Source of the DNA: SXNM01 sp964586155
GTDB lineage: Bacteria > Myxococcota_A > UBA9042
Direction of reading: 5' to 3'
NCBI GenBank assembly: GCA_964586155.1
Contig: CAZPHC010000027.1
Coordinates: forward strand, 23,906 to 87,905
Length of the DNA: 64,000 bases
Below the pieces are notes generated by a model. The model saw only the letters and a list, made by a program, of their open reading frames with translations, ran no database searches and was not told where the DNA came from. Each line of letters opens with the position of its first letter. Within the stretch, counting starts at the first letter, position 1. This document shows positions 1-11,197 of this stretch, piece after piece. The position numbers and the translations under genes were made by a program.

Positions 1-1
1 C

Positions 2-679
2 TGGGCCCACCGGGCGGTGGCGGAGCGGGTCTCGAGCGCACGGTACCTGCGCCTGGCCCGCGGACTGGCGTCGGCCGGGGTACCGGAGGTGTTGGTCCGG
101 CGCGCCGATGCCGCAGCGGCCGACGAGAGTCGGCACGCCGAGCTCTGCGCAGCGATGGCCGTGGGCCTCGGCGCCGAGGTCGACGCGCGGACGCCGCCGA
201 CGGCGTGGCGGGCGCTGTGTGCCCGCGAAGACACCTTGCGCGAGGCGGTGGCCTTCTGCGCCGTGTCGGAGTCGATGAACGCGACGCTGATGGCCGTCGC
301 CTTGCAGCGCGCCCGACACGAACCGACGCGGGCGCTGCTGCGTGCGCTGCTCGCGGACGAGGTGCAACACGCCCGCCTGGGCTGGGCCGTGCTCGCGTTC
401 GAACGCGGCCGTGGCGACTGCGCGGTCCTGGCCCCGACGTTGGTGCCGGCGCTGGAGCAGGCCGTCAGCGAGGAGCTGCGCGAGGCCGGCGGCCAGGCCG
501 GCGGCGAACCCGATGACGCGGGCGCCAGCTACGGCCTGCTGACGGCACCCGAGCGGCTGACGCTGATCGCGGCGACGCTGCGCGACGTGGTGCTGCCGGG
601 CTTGGCCGAGGCGGGCGTCGACACGGCGGCTGCCGAGGCGTGGGCGCGGCGCCACCTGCCCTGGGCGGACACGCCGTAA
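2..679 (+). CDS. Ferritin-like di-iron domain protein, 5' partial
   Basis: The frame is open from the window edge, so the true start lies upstream; the GTG at 17 is probably internal. The helical protein shows two ExxH iron-ligand motifs, DESRHAEL and DEVQHARL, spaced as in the ferritin-like four-helix bundles common in myxobacteria. Further candidate carboxylate ligands are the Glu in AERVSS near the left edge and the Glu in VSESMN. Such proteins bind a di-iron centre and serve in iron storage or oxidation; the substrate here is unknown. The first helix is at least partly missing. The TAA stop is 17 bp before the end of the convergent lipoprotein gene. I am sure of the fold class but not of the function. 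Confidence 0.7.
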   Translation, partial: WAHRAVAERVSSARYLRLARGLASAGVPEVLVRRADAAAADESRHAELCAAMAVGLGAEVDARTPPTAWRALCAREDTLREAVAFCAVSESMNATLMAVALQRARHEPTRALLRALLADEVQHARLGWAVLAFERGRGDCAVLAPTLVPALEQAVSEELREAGGQAGGEPDDAGASYGLLTAPERLTLIAATLRDVVLPGLAEAGVDTAAAEAWARRHLPWADTP

Positions 680-696
680 CGGCCACGGTTTGGCGT

Positions 697-1119
697 TCAG
701 CCGCCGCCGAGCTTGCGCGCCTCGGCCTCGCCGAGGCAGCGGACGTTGGCGAGGTCCTTGCCGCCGCGCCGCCCTTCGCCGTGGCGGCAGAGCACGATGG
801 CGGACCCGCCGCAACCGTGGGCGTCGAAGGCCTTCCAGCTGCGGTCGAGCAGGTCGCGGGCCTGGCGGTTGGCCGCCTGCCACGCCTGCAGGGCGCCGGG
901 CGCCTGCTTGAGGCTCGGATCGGGCTCGGATTCGGCGCCGAGGAAGGCGACCGAGGGCGGCAGCTTCGAGGGCGAGACGACGACGTCGGCCGCAGCGCAG
1001 CCGAGCAACTCCGCGCCCTTGGCCTGGGCCTCGTCGGGCAGCTCCTTGCAGGCCGAGGCGGCCGCAACGACGGCCGGGACGGCGACGACGACGATGGCGA
1101 GGCGTTGCCAGGGCTTCAC
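697..1119 (-). CDS. Small putative lipoprotein, 140 aa
   Basis: The GTG start is preceded by an ideal AGGAGG. The N-terminus (MKPWQRLAIVVVAVPAVVAA) is a signal peptide running into ASAC, a plausible lipobox, so the mature protein would be membrane-anchored at Cys24. The rest contains four more Cys residues (GCAA, HGCGG, LCRHG, VRCLG), which may form disulfides in the periplasm, and a charged helical middle. No family is recognised. It is divergent from the kinase gene at 1358, and the 238-bp gap between them must hold both promoters; I could not pick a convincing promoter there. The frame stays open upstream to 1995, but only this start has a ribosome-binding site and a signal peptide. Confidence 0.6.
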   Translation of the reverse strand: MKPWQRLAIVVVAVPAVVAAASACKELPDEAQAKGAELLGCAAADVVVSPSKLPPSVAFLGAESEPDPSLKQAPGALQAWQAANRQARDLLDRSWKAFDAHGCGGSAIVLCRHGEGRRGGKDLANVRCLGEAEARKLGGG

Positions 1120-1357
1120 GTTGCCTCCTGCACGCGGCCGAGGCCACGTGACGCGGCCCGGTGGCTGTCGATCCTCCCGCGGCTGCCGCCCACGATAGCA
1201 GAGCCGCGGCGCGTTGCACCGCCCTGGGCCGCCCGGCTCGCGTGCGAGGGCGCCTGGACCGGGGCTTGATTCTCCGGCGCACGCGGTGGACCCTGCCCGA
1301 CCGCACCTGAGGTCCGGCCGAGCTGCGGCGGCCACCGCGCGACGAGGCCGGCACCGG

Positions 1358-3373
1358 ATGCAGCAGCACGACGAATCCGACGTTCTCGACGGCGCGCGTC
1401 CCGACCAGACGCTGCGGCCGCAGGCGCGTCCCGAGCGCGGCGGCGACTGGCAGCAGGCCGACACGATGCTGTCGGATCCGCGCTTGGACACCGAGCGCAG
1501 CCCGCTGGCCTGGCTCGGCGACGCAACACTGGCCGCCCCCTCCACCGCCGAGCAAGGCGCGACGCCGCCCTCGCCGGGCTCGCACCCCGCCGCGACGGTG
1601 CCACCGCCACCGCTACGCCGGGTGCCGATGGACGCCAGGGCCGAGGAATTCCGCATCCTCGGCCGCCTCGGCGCCGGCGGCATGGCGGTGGTCGAGCTGG
1701 CCGAGCAGCGCTCGCTGGGGCGCGAGGTCGCGGTCAAGCGGCCGATCGACCAGCCGGGTGCAGGCGACGCGCTGCTGACCGAGGCGCGCATCACCGGCGG
1801 CCTGGAGCATCCGGCGATCGTGCCGGTGCACGAGCTCGTGCTCGACAGCGACGGCGTGCCGGCGATGGTGATGAAGCGGCTCGAGGGCGAGAGCTGGCGC
1901 GACCGCTTGGAGCGCGAGCACGAGGCGGCGGCGGGAGCGCCGCTGTCGGACGACGCGATGACGCGCCACGTCGAGGTCGCGATCGCGCTCTGCAACGCCC
2001 TGGACTACGCCCACAGCCGCGGCGTCGTGCACCTCGACGTCAAGCCTGACAACGTCATGGTCGGCCAGTTCGGCGAGGTCTGGCTGCTCGATTGGGGCAT
2101 CGCGGTGCGCCTGGACGCGCCGGGCCGCAGTCGCGACGAGCGCCTGCTGGGCACGCCGTCGTACATGGCGCCCGAGCAGTTGCGCGGCCGCGCTGCGGTC
2201 GACGCGCGCACGGACGGGTTCCTGGTCGGGGCGAGCCTGCACCACGCGATCACCGGCGGGGCGCTGCGCGGCGACGGGTCGGTGCTGCAGGTGATCCAGC
2301 GCGTGCAGAGGTCCGAGCCCGTGCGCTACGGCCCCGAGATCCCGGAGTCGCTGGCGGCGATCTTGCTTCGGGCGTGCGCTGCAGACCCGGCGGCGCGTTA
2401 CGCCGACATGGCCAGCCTGCGCGACGCCCTGACCAGCTACCTGCGCCACCGCGGCGCCGAGACCCTGGCCCGCCGCGCGCGCCAGGACCTGCAGCGGCTC
2501 GAAGCGGCGGTGCGCGCGCTTGTGCCCGAGGCCAGCGGCGGCGCGCGCGAGATCGAGACCCTGGCGTCGCGCACACGCTTCGGCTTCGAGGCGGCGCTGC
2601 AAGCGCACCCGACCTTCGCCAGCGCCCAAGACGGCCTGCGGCGCACGCTGCTGGCGAGCATCGCCTTCGAGCTCTGGCGCGAGAACGCCGCAGCGGCCGG
2701 GGCGCTGCTCGACGCCGTCCGGGACGCGCCGGCCGAGGTCGTCGACGCCGTGCGCACCGCCCAGCGCCGGGCGGCCGAGCGCGGCGACGTCTTCCGTGAG
2801 CTCGAGGCGATCAAGCGCGAGGCGCGCTTTCGCAGCGACAATTGGGCCAGCAGCGTCGGCCTGCTCGCCAACGGCGGCGTCTGGGCGTTCCTGCTGCTCG
2901 GCATGTACACGGTGCAGCGCGGCGAGCTGCTGGTGCTCGACGCCAGGAACAACGCGATCATGGCGTTCGGCCTGGCCGCGATGACGCTCGCGGTGTTCTG
3001 GAGCCTGCGTCACCTGATGCTCGCGAACCGGATCCGCCGCGGCTTCTCGATGGCGATCGGCGCGTACCTCAGCGCTGGCCTGCTCAGCCGCGTCGCCGGC
3101 CTCGTCAGCGGCCAGAGCTTCGCCGAGGGCCTGCACACCGACTGGATGGTGCTGTTCTGCTTCCTGGCCGTGTCGGCGGCCGTCGTCGACAGCACGCTCT
3201 GGATCGCCGCGGGCATCTGCGCCGCGGGCACCATCGCCTCCGCTGCCTGGCCCGTGCGGGCCCTGATCTTCGCCGCGATCGCGATCTTCCTGATCAACGG
3301 CGTGGTGGCGTGGACGGTGCGGCCGCGGCCGGGCGCCAGCGACGGCGACGGCGACGGCGTGCCCGCGGCCTAG
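1358..3373 (+). CDS. Ser/Thr protein kinase with multi-spanning C-terminal membrane domain
   Basis: 671 aa from an ATG with GAGG upstream. The frame is open further 5', but that part is Ala/Arg-rich and looks non-coding. Residues 1-90 are a polar, disordered-looking leader. The Hanks-type kinase domain (about 100-365) has a Gly-rich loop (LGAGGMAVVE), catalytic Lys127 in VAVKRP, catalytic Asp227 in HLDVKPDN (HLD instead of HRD), metal-binding Asp245 in DWG (instead of DFG) and the GTPSYMAPEQ activation segment. All catalytic residues are present, so it should be active. A helical linker follows, then about six hydrophobic segments (about 500-655), so this is a polytopic membrane kinase rather than the usual single-pass form. 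No extracellular sensor domain is obvious. The substrate is unknown. Confidence 0.88.
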   Translation: MQQHDESDVLDGARPDQTLRPQARPERGGDWQQADTMLSDPRLDTERSPLAWLGDATLAAPSTAEQGATPPSPGSHPAATVPPPPLRRVPMDARAEEFRILGRLGAGGMAVVELAEQRSLGREVAVKRPIDQPGAGDALLTEARITGGLEHPAIVPVHELVLDSDGVPAMVMKRLEGESWRDRLEREHEAAAGAPLSDDAMTRHVEVAIALCNALDYAHSRGVVHLDVKPDNVMVGQFGEVWLLDWGIAVRLDAPGRSRDERLLGTPSYMAPEQLRGRAAVDARTDGFLVGASLHHAITGGALRGDGSVLQVIQRVQRSEPVRYGPEIPESLAAILLRACAADPAARYADMASLRDALTSYLRHRGAETLARRARQDLQRLEAAVRALVPEASGGAREIETLASRTRFGFEAALQAHPTFASAQDGLRRTLLASIAFELWRENAAAAGALLDAVRDAPAEVVDAVRTAQRRAAERGDVFRELEAIKREARFRSDNWASSVGLLANGGVWAFLLLGMYTVQRGELLVLDARNNAIMAFGLAAMTLAVFWSLRHLMLANRIRRGFSMAIGAYLSAGLLSRVAGLVSGQSFAEGLHTDWMVLFCFLAVSAAVVDSTLWIAAGICAAGTIASAAWPVRALIFAAIAIFLINGVVAWTVRPRPGASDGDGDGVPAA

Positions 3374-3419
3374 AGCACCGCCGCCTGGAGCGCCGCGACC
3401 TCGACGAGCGCAGACGCCG

Positions 3420-6400
3420 TCACTGGCAGACGCCGGCGCTGCAGGTCTTGCCGCTGCCGCAGGTCACGCCGTCCTGGACCGTGGTGTAGACGCAGCCCTT
3501 GGCCTTGTCGCAGGTCTCGGTCGTGCAGGGGTTGCCGTCGTCGCAGAGCTGCGTCGCGCCGGGCTTGCAGCTGCCGTCGTCGATGCAGAGGTCGATGAGG
3601 GTGCAGGCGTCGTCGTCGCTGCAAAGGCCGGCGTGCTTGGCCGACTTGCAGGCTGCGGTGGCGTCGCACCAATCGGCGGTACAGACGTCGCCGTCGCTGC
3701 AGCCCTTCTGCGAGACTGCGGCGCAGGCGCCTGCCGCGGTGCAGGTCGAGAAGCCCCAGCGGTCAGCGTGCACGAGCCGGACGTCGCCGCCGGCCATGTC
3801 GTTGTTGGAGGCCTGATCCCAGCCAACCGCGAGGATGTCGCCGTTCGGGGCGAGCCGCATCGCCGTCAGTGGGTTGACGCGGCTGGGGACGCCATAGGTG
3901 CGGCTCCACAAGAGCAGCCCCGACGCAGACAACGCCAACATGCGCGATTCCGCATAGGTACCGGGCTGCGACTCGAGCTTGGCCAAGGCGAGCAGCTGGC
4001 CGTCCGGGGCGAGCAGGATCTGGGTCGCCGCCCCCCAGGCGCCGAAGTTTTCGCTCTTGGCCCAAAGCGGCTTGCCGGCGCCATCGACACGGGCGAACCA
4101 CGGGTTGGGGATGCCCACGCCGACAACGCCACCGGCGAGGTAGAAGCCACCGTCGCCGACCTCGACCAGCGACGTGCCGAGGTCGTGGCCGCCACCGCCG
4201 TAGTGCCAGCGCCCGACCTGCTTGAGGTTCTTGTCGAGGCGGGTGAAGACGATGTCGTTGCCGCCCAGGCTGCCGGCCGCTTCGCCCGAGGCGCCGATGT
4301 AGGCCAACCCGCCATTGGATTCGACGATACCGTCGTTGACATAGTGATTTTGCCATTCCACGTAGCGCATGAAGCTGGCGGTGGTCTGGCCGAGGTCGTT
4401 GATGACCGCGACGAACTCGCCGTTGCCATACTCCTCGCGGGTGCCGAAGACGATCCGCTCGGCCTTGCCGTCGAGGATGCGCTCACGCAGCGCCGCGCCC
4501 TGCTGGCCGCCGTTGGCCTGGCCGGCGCTGTTGCAGTTCGCCACCGCGACAAATGCGATGGCACCAGGGCTACCGCCCTCGGTGATGGTCGTCAGCGCGA
4601 GGCATTGGCCCGGCTTCATCAGCACGGCGATGGTGCCACTGGCGCGGCGGAGCAGCCGGCGCGCCCAGGAACCCGAGTACGACGACAGCCCGGTCCACCA
4701 GGCGGCGCCGCTGCCATCGGCGAGGATGCGACCGACGTGGTTGTAGGAGTACGCTCCGTACGGGCCTGGGCTGGCGCGGCCGCCCGCGACCATGATGTCG
4801 CCGTTGTCGAGCAGCAGCATGTCGTAGGGCATCTCGCCGGTGCCGCTGGCGACCACGGCCTTGTTGAAGATGCGCTGACCACTGCCGGGCTTGCAGCTCT
4901 TGTCGGCGCAGGTGTCGCCCGTGGTGCAGGCCCCGAGCGAGCAGGGCTTGGTGTTGGCGAGGGCCAGGCAGCCCTTGACCGAGTCGCAGCTGTCGTCGCT
5001 GCAGACGTTGCCGTCGTCGCAGACCTTGACCTTCTCGGGCTTGCAGGCGCCGTCCTGGCAGCTCTCGTTCTCGGTGCAGGCGTTGCTGTCGTCGCACGAG
5101 CCCGGCTTGGGGATGGTCGTGCACTTGCCGGTCTTGGGATCGCAGGCGTCGTCGGTGCAGGAGTTGCCGTCGTTGCACAAAATCGTGCCCTTGCACACGC
5201 CGGCGTCGCAGGTGTCCTTGCTGGTGCAGGCGATGCCGTCGTCGCAGGCGGCGCCGCTGGTCGCGGTGAAGGTGCAGCCCTTGGCCTTGTCGCAGCTGTC
5301 GGCGGTGCAAGGATCGCCGTCGTTGCAGAACGTCACGCCCTTGCTGACGCACTTGCCCGACTGGCAGACGTCGCCCGTGGTGCAGGCGTCGCCGTCGTCG
5401 CAGGTCGCGGTCGAGTAGACCGCCAGGCAGCCGAGCGTCTTGTGGCAGCCGTCGTTGGTGCAGGGGTTGTTGTCGTCGCAGGACTTGGCCTGGTGGGTGC
5501 ATTCGCCGCTGCTGGCGTCGCAGCCGTCGGTGGTGCAGACGTCGTTGTCGTTGCAGGTCGTAGCCGCGCCCTTGCAGGTGGCGCCGTCGCAGGTGTCCTT
5601 GCCGGTGCAGGCGTCGCCGTCGTCGCACGGCACGGCGTCGCTGGCCGAGACCGGCGTCGAGACGCAGCCCTTGGCGCTGTCGCACGTGTCCTTGGTGCAA
5701 GGGTTGTTGTCGTCGCAGGCGTTGCCGCCGACCCCGACCAACGGGGTCCCTTTGCACGCACCGGACTTGCAGGTATCGACCGTGGTGCAGGCGTCGCCGT
5801 CGTCGCAGGCGCCGGCCTGGGCGACGAAGACGCAGCCGACCTTGCCGTCGCAGTTGTCTTGGGTGCACGCGTTGTTGTCGTTGCAGGTCGCGGGCGTGCC
5901 GCTGCAGCTGCCCTTGTTGCAGGTGTCGCCCTTGGTGCAGGCGTCGCCGTCGTCGCAGCCTACGGGGTTGGTCGTCGCGACCGAGACGCAGCCCTTGGCG
6001 CCGTCGCAGGTGTCGACGGTGCAGGGGTTGTTGTCGTCGCAGGCGTTGCCGCCGACCCCGATCAACGGGGTCCCTTTGCACTCGCCGCTCTTGCAGCTGT
6101 CGCCGACGGTGCAGGCGTCGCCGTCGTCGCAGGGCGTGGCGTAGGCGGCGTGGACGCAGCCGGCCTTGGCGTCGCAGCTGTCTTGGGTGCAGGCCTTGCC
6201 GTCGTCGCAGACCACGGCGCTGCCGACGCACTTGCCGTCCTGGCAGGCGTCCTGCGCGGTGCAGGCGTTGCCGTCGTCGCAGCTCACGGGCTTGGTCGAC
6301 ACGACCGGCACCGAGGCGCAGCCCTTGCTGCTGTCGCAGGTGTCCGTGGTGCAGGCGTTGTTGTCGTTGCAAGAGGCCGCGGTGCCTTTGCAGACGCCGG

Positions 6401-9104
6401 TCTTGCAGGTGTCGCCGGTGGTGCAGGCGTCGCCGTCGTCGCAGGCGCCGGCCTGGGTGATGAAGACGCAGCCATCCTTGCCGTCGCAGCTGTCCTGGGT
6501 GCAGGGGTTGCCATCGTCGCAGGTGACGGGCGTGCCGGTGCAGCTGCCTTTGCTGCAGGCGTCCTGGGCGGTGCAGGCGTTGCCGTCGACGCAGGTCGCG
6601 GCGTTGGGCAGCCCGACGCAGCCATTGCCCGCCTTGCAGCTGTCGTCGGTGCAGAGGTTGCCGTCGTCACAGGCCTTGGCCGTGCCGCCCTTGCAGCTGC
6701 CCTTGGCGCAGGTCGTCGCCTCGGTGCAGGGGTCGTCGTCGGTGCAAGGCTTGCCGTCTGGCCAGGGCGCCACGCCGCAGCTGCCGGTGGTCGGGTCGCA
6801 GGTCTGGGTCGTACATGAGGCCGGATCTCCGGGCTTGCAGGTGACCACCGTCGCCTTGTTGACCTGGCATTCCTTGAGCGAGCCGACCTGGCCGCAGAGC
6901 AGCTTGCCGTTGCAAATGTCGTCGTCGTCGAACTTGCCGCAGTCGGCGTCGACGCCGCAGCCGCAGACGTTGGCGCCGGGCGTGCATTGGCCCTTCTGGC
7001 AGACGTCGTAGAGCGTGCAGGCGTTGCCGTCGGCGTCGCAATGCAGCAGCTCGCGCACCGACTCGACCTTGCAGGCGCCGGTCTTGGGCTGGCAGCGGTT
7101 CTGCTGGCATTCGGTGTCGAAGACGCTGCTGCAGGTCACGACGGTGCCCGGGTTGACGACGCAGGTCTTGGTCGACTTCTCGCAGAAGAGCGTGCCGTTG
7201 CAGACGTTGCCGTCGTCCTTGGCCGCGCAGTCGGCGTCGGCCTGGCATTCGCAGGTGTTCGCGTCGGCCTTGCACTGGCCCTTCTGGCAGGTGTCGATCG
7301 CGGTGCACGGGTTGCCGTCGGCGTCACAAGCGCTGCCCTCGTGCGCCGGCAACGTGATGCACAGGCCCGACTTCGGGTTGCACAGGTTGGCCAGGCAGGG
7401 CGCGTTGCTGCCGGTCGGTTCGGCGCAGAACACCACCGTCTTGGGGTTGACCTTGCAGGCGTTGGTCTCCTTGTCGCAGTAGAGCGTGCCGTTGCAGAGG
7501 TTGTCGTCCTCCTTGGTGGCGCAGTCGGCGTCGGATTGGCAGGGGCAGATGTTGGTGTCGGCCTTGCAGACGCCCGATTGGCAGCTGTCCTTGGGCGTGC
7601 AGGCGGCGCCGTCGGCGTCGCAGGGCGTGCCGTCGACCTTGGCCACGACCTCGCATTTGCCGGTCTTGGGCTGGCAGGTCGCGGCGGTGCAGGCCGTGTC
7701 CTCGACGGTCTGGCAGCTCACGATGGTCTTGGGGTTGAGCTGGCACTTGCCGCTCTGCTTGTTGCAGAAGAGCGTGCCGTTGCAGAGATCGCCGTCCTCG
7801 AGCGCGCCGCAGTCGGCGTCGGACTGGCATTGGCAGAGGTCCTTGCCGCTGCTGCAGCTGCCGGACTGGCAGGTGTCGGGCACGGTGCAGGGGTCGCCGT
7901 CGTCACAGGTGGTGCCGTTGGGGGCCGGCGTCTGCTTGCACGCGCCGGTCTTGGGCTCGCAGGCTGTCTGGGCGCATTCGGTGTCGTTGACCTTGCTGCA
8001 GCTGACGATCGACAGCGGGTTGAGCTGGCAGCTGCCGGTCGCGAGGTTGCAGAAGTTCGAGCCGTTGCAGAGGTTGCCGTCGTCGGGGCAGTCAGCGTCC
8101 TTGCTGCAGCAGGTCTGGGTGCCGGCGGTGCAGGCGCCGTCCTTGCAGTGGTCGCCAGTGGTGCAAGCGAGGCCGTCGTCGCAGGGCGTGGCGAAGGGCT
8201 TGGCCTGCTTGCTGCAGGTGCCCGTCTTGGGGTCGCAGCTATTGACCGTGCAGGCCGTGTTCTCGGCCCCGTTGCAGACGATGACCGTGGCGGCGTTGAC
8301 CTTGCACGTGGCGGACGTGACGTCGCAAAAGAGCTTGCCGTTGCAGGCATCGCCGTCGTCGAAGGGCGCGCAGTCGGCCGTCGTCTTGCAGGCGCAGGTG
8401 TTGATGCCGGCGACGCAGCTGCCGTCCTTGCAGCTGTCACCGTTGCTGCATGCGTCGCCGTCGTCGCAGGCGGTCGCGCTCAGCGGCAGGTTGCTGCAGC
8501 CGACCTTGGCGTCGCAGTCGTCCTGGGTGCAGGGCTCGCTGTCGTCGCAGTCGAGCGCGGCGGTGGCGACGCAGGCGCCGGACTTGCACAGGCTGGCGAC
8601 GCTGCACGCATCGCCGTCGTCGCAGACCGCGCCGTCGGGCCGGGCGAGCTCGACGCAGCCGAGCAGACCGTCGCAGACCGCGATGCCGCACGGCGAGGTC
8701 GGCGATGGGCAGTCCTTGGCCGAGGTGCACGCGGGCGCGACGTCGACGCCGGTGGTGCCGTCGCCGCCGGTCGCGGTGTCGCCGGCGTCGCTGCCGGCCG
8801 TGTCGCCGACGGTCGCGTCGCCGCCGGCGGTGTCCTGGCCGCCGTCCTCGCCGACATCCTCACCGGGGAGCGTATCGCCGCCGCTGGTGCTGTCGTTGCC
8901 GCCGACGCTGTCGCTGCCGCTGCTGGTGTCGCCGCCGCTGGCGGTGTCGAGATCGGCGCTGTCGCCCAGCTGGCTGGTGTCGCCGCCGGCGGCGCCGCTG
9001 CTGTCCTCGCTGCCCTGGCCCTCGCTGCCGCAGCCGCCGAGCGCAAGGCCCAGCACCAGGGCACACGCCCACACCCGACCCGACCACGCGCTCCGCGCCG
9101 CCAT
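3420..9104 (-). CDS. Giant Cys-rich repeat surface lipoprotein, 1,894 aa
   Basis: The ATG at 9104 has GGAGGGG just upstream; an in-frame ATG 7 codons earlier has none. Lipoprotein signal with lipobox LGGC, then a Gly/Asp/Ser/Thr-rich low-complexity stalk (about residues 30-125). Next come hundreds of residues of short disulfide-type repeats. The first half has six units of about 100 residues opening with C-x-C-x3-(D)ADC and carrying LCNGTLFC; the second half has shorter alternating CDDGDACT and CDDNNPCT units. At about 1,410-1,785 (DNA about 3,750-4,880) a Cys-poor block with repeated Gly-Gly-Asp and hydrophobic strands looks like a beta-propeller, and Cys repeats resume to the C-terminus. 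The architecture suggests an extended cell-surface protein for adhesion or binding; this is inference. It is the last gene of a leftward block, 79 bp after acs. Confidence 0.88.
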   Translation of the reverse strand: MAARSAWSGRVWACALVLGLALGGCGSEGQGSEDSSGAAGGDTSQLGDSADLDTASGGDTSSGSDSVGGNDSTSGGDTLPGEDVGEDGGQDTAGGDATVGDTAGSDAGDTATGGDGTTGVDVAPACTSAKDCPSPTSPCGIAVCDGLLGCVELARPDGAVCDDGDACSVASLCKSGACVATAALDCDDSEPCTQDDCDAKVGCSNLPLSATACDDGDACSNGDSCKDGSCVAGINTCACKTTADCAPFDDGDACNGKLFCDVTSATCKVNAATVIVCNGAENTACTVNSCDPKTGTCSKQAKPFATPCDDGLACTTGDHCKDGACTAGTQTCCSKDADCPDDGNLCNGSNFCNLATGSCQLNPLSIVSCSKVNDTECAQTACEPKTGACKQTPAPNGTTCDDGDPCTVPDTCQSGSCSSGKDLCQCQSDADCGALEDGDLCNGTLFCNKQSGKCQLNPKTIVSCQTVEDTACTAATCQPKTGKCEVVAKVDGTPCDADGAACTPKDSCQSGVCKADTNICPCQSDADCATKEDDNLCNGTLYCDKETNACKVNPKTVVFCAEPTGSNAPCLANLCNPKSGLCITLPAHEGSACDADGNPCTAIDTCQKGQCKADANTCECQADADCAAKDDGNVCNGTLFCEKSTKTCVVNPGTVVTCSSVFDTECQQNRCQPKTGACKVESVRELLHCDADGNACTLYDVCQKGQCTPGANVCGCGVDADCGKFDDDDICNGKLLCGQVGSLKECQVNKATVVTCKPGDPASCTTQTCDPTTGSCGVAPWPDGKPCTDDDPCTEATTCAKGSCKGGTAKACDDGNLCTDDSCKAGNGCVGLPNAATCVDGNACTAQDACSKGSCTGTPVTCDDGNPCTQDSCDGKDGCVFITQAGACDDGDACTTGDTCKTGVCKGTAASCNDNNACTTDTCDSSKGCASVPVVSTKPVSCDDGNACTAQDACQDGKCVGSAVVCDDGKACTQDSCDAKAGCVHAAYATPCDDGDACTVGDSCKSGECKGTPLIGVGGNACDDNNPCTVDTCDGAKGCVSVATTNPVGCDDGDACTKGDTCNKGSCSGTPATCNDNNACTQDNCDGKVGCVFVAQAGACDDGDACTTVDTCKSGACKGTPLVGVGGNACDDNNPCTKDTCDSAKGCVSTPVSASDAVPCDDGDACTGKDTCDGATCKGAATTCNDNDVCTTDGCDASSGECTHQAKSCDDNNPCTNDGCHKTLGCLAVYSTATCDDGDACTTGDVCQSGKCVSKGVTFCNDGDPCTADSCDKAKGCTFTATSGAACDDGIACTSKDTCDAGVCKGTILCNDGNSCTDDACDPKTGKCTTIPKPGSCDDSNACTENESCQDGACKPEKVKVCDDGNVCSDDSCDSVKGCLALANTKPCSLGACTTGDTCADKSCKPGSGQRIFNKAVVASGTGEMPYDMLLLDNGDIMVAGGRASPGPYGAYSYNHVGRILADGSGAAWWTGLSSYSGSWARRLLRRASGTIAVLMKPGQCLALTTITEGGSPGAIAFVAVANCNSAGQANGGQQGAALRERILDGKAERIVFGTREEYGNGEFVAVINDLGQTTASFMRYVEWQNHYVNDGIVESNGGLAYIGASGEAAGSLGGNDIVFTRLDKNLKQVGRWHYGGGGHDLGTSLVEVGDGGFYLAGGVVGVGIPNPWFARVDGAGKPLWAKSENFGAWGAATQILLAPDGQLLALAKLESQPGTYAESRMLALSASGLLLWSRTYGVPSRVNPLTAMRLAPNGDILAVGWDQASNNDMAGGDVRLVHADRWGFSTCTAAGACAAVSQKGCSDGDVCTADWCDATAACKSAKHAGLCSDDDACTLIDLCIDDGSCKPGATQLCDDGNPCTTETCDKAKGCVYTTVQDGVTCGSGKTCSAGVCQ
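5701..6080. repeat. Near-identical 56-bp direct repeat inside the giant Cys-rich gene
   Basis: Positions 5701-5756 and 6025-6080 are the same 56 bp with one difference (C versus T). They encode the same stretch of a Cys repeat (GTPL-V/I-GVGGNACDDNNPC). The offset is 324 bp, exactly 108 codons. Neighbouring repeats are much more diverged at DNA level, so this looks like a recent in-frame duplication or gene conversion. Each copy holds a perfect ACCCCG/CGGGGT hairpin. Confidence 0.8.
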
Positions 9105-9183
9105 GCTACCCCTCCAAACCGACAAGCCGCCAAACTTCCTGTCCCAGGGTTGGCCGAAAATTGCCGGAATCGAAGGGACAATG

Positions 9184-11139
<1,956 letters not shown>

Positions 11140-11197
11140 GGCTCCTCCTATGGCTGCGGCGCTGTCGGCGCGGGCCGACGGGGCGCCAGGGCTCGGG

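Noticed and set aside
1358..3373. Pseudokinase reading because of HLD and DWG motifs
   Set aside because: The catalytic Lys127, Asp227 and Asp245 are all present; DWG and HLD occur in active bacterial kinases.
3633..6818. A 1,061-codon open frame on the plus strand rich in Ala/Gly/Val
   Set aside because: It is the antisense shadow of the Cys-repeat gene; composition is repetitive Val/Ala/Gly with no start signal or domain.
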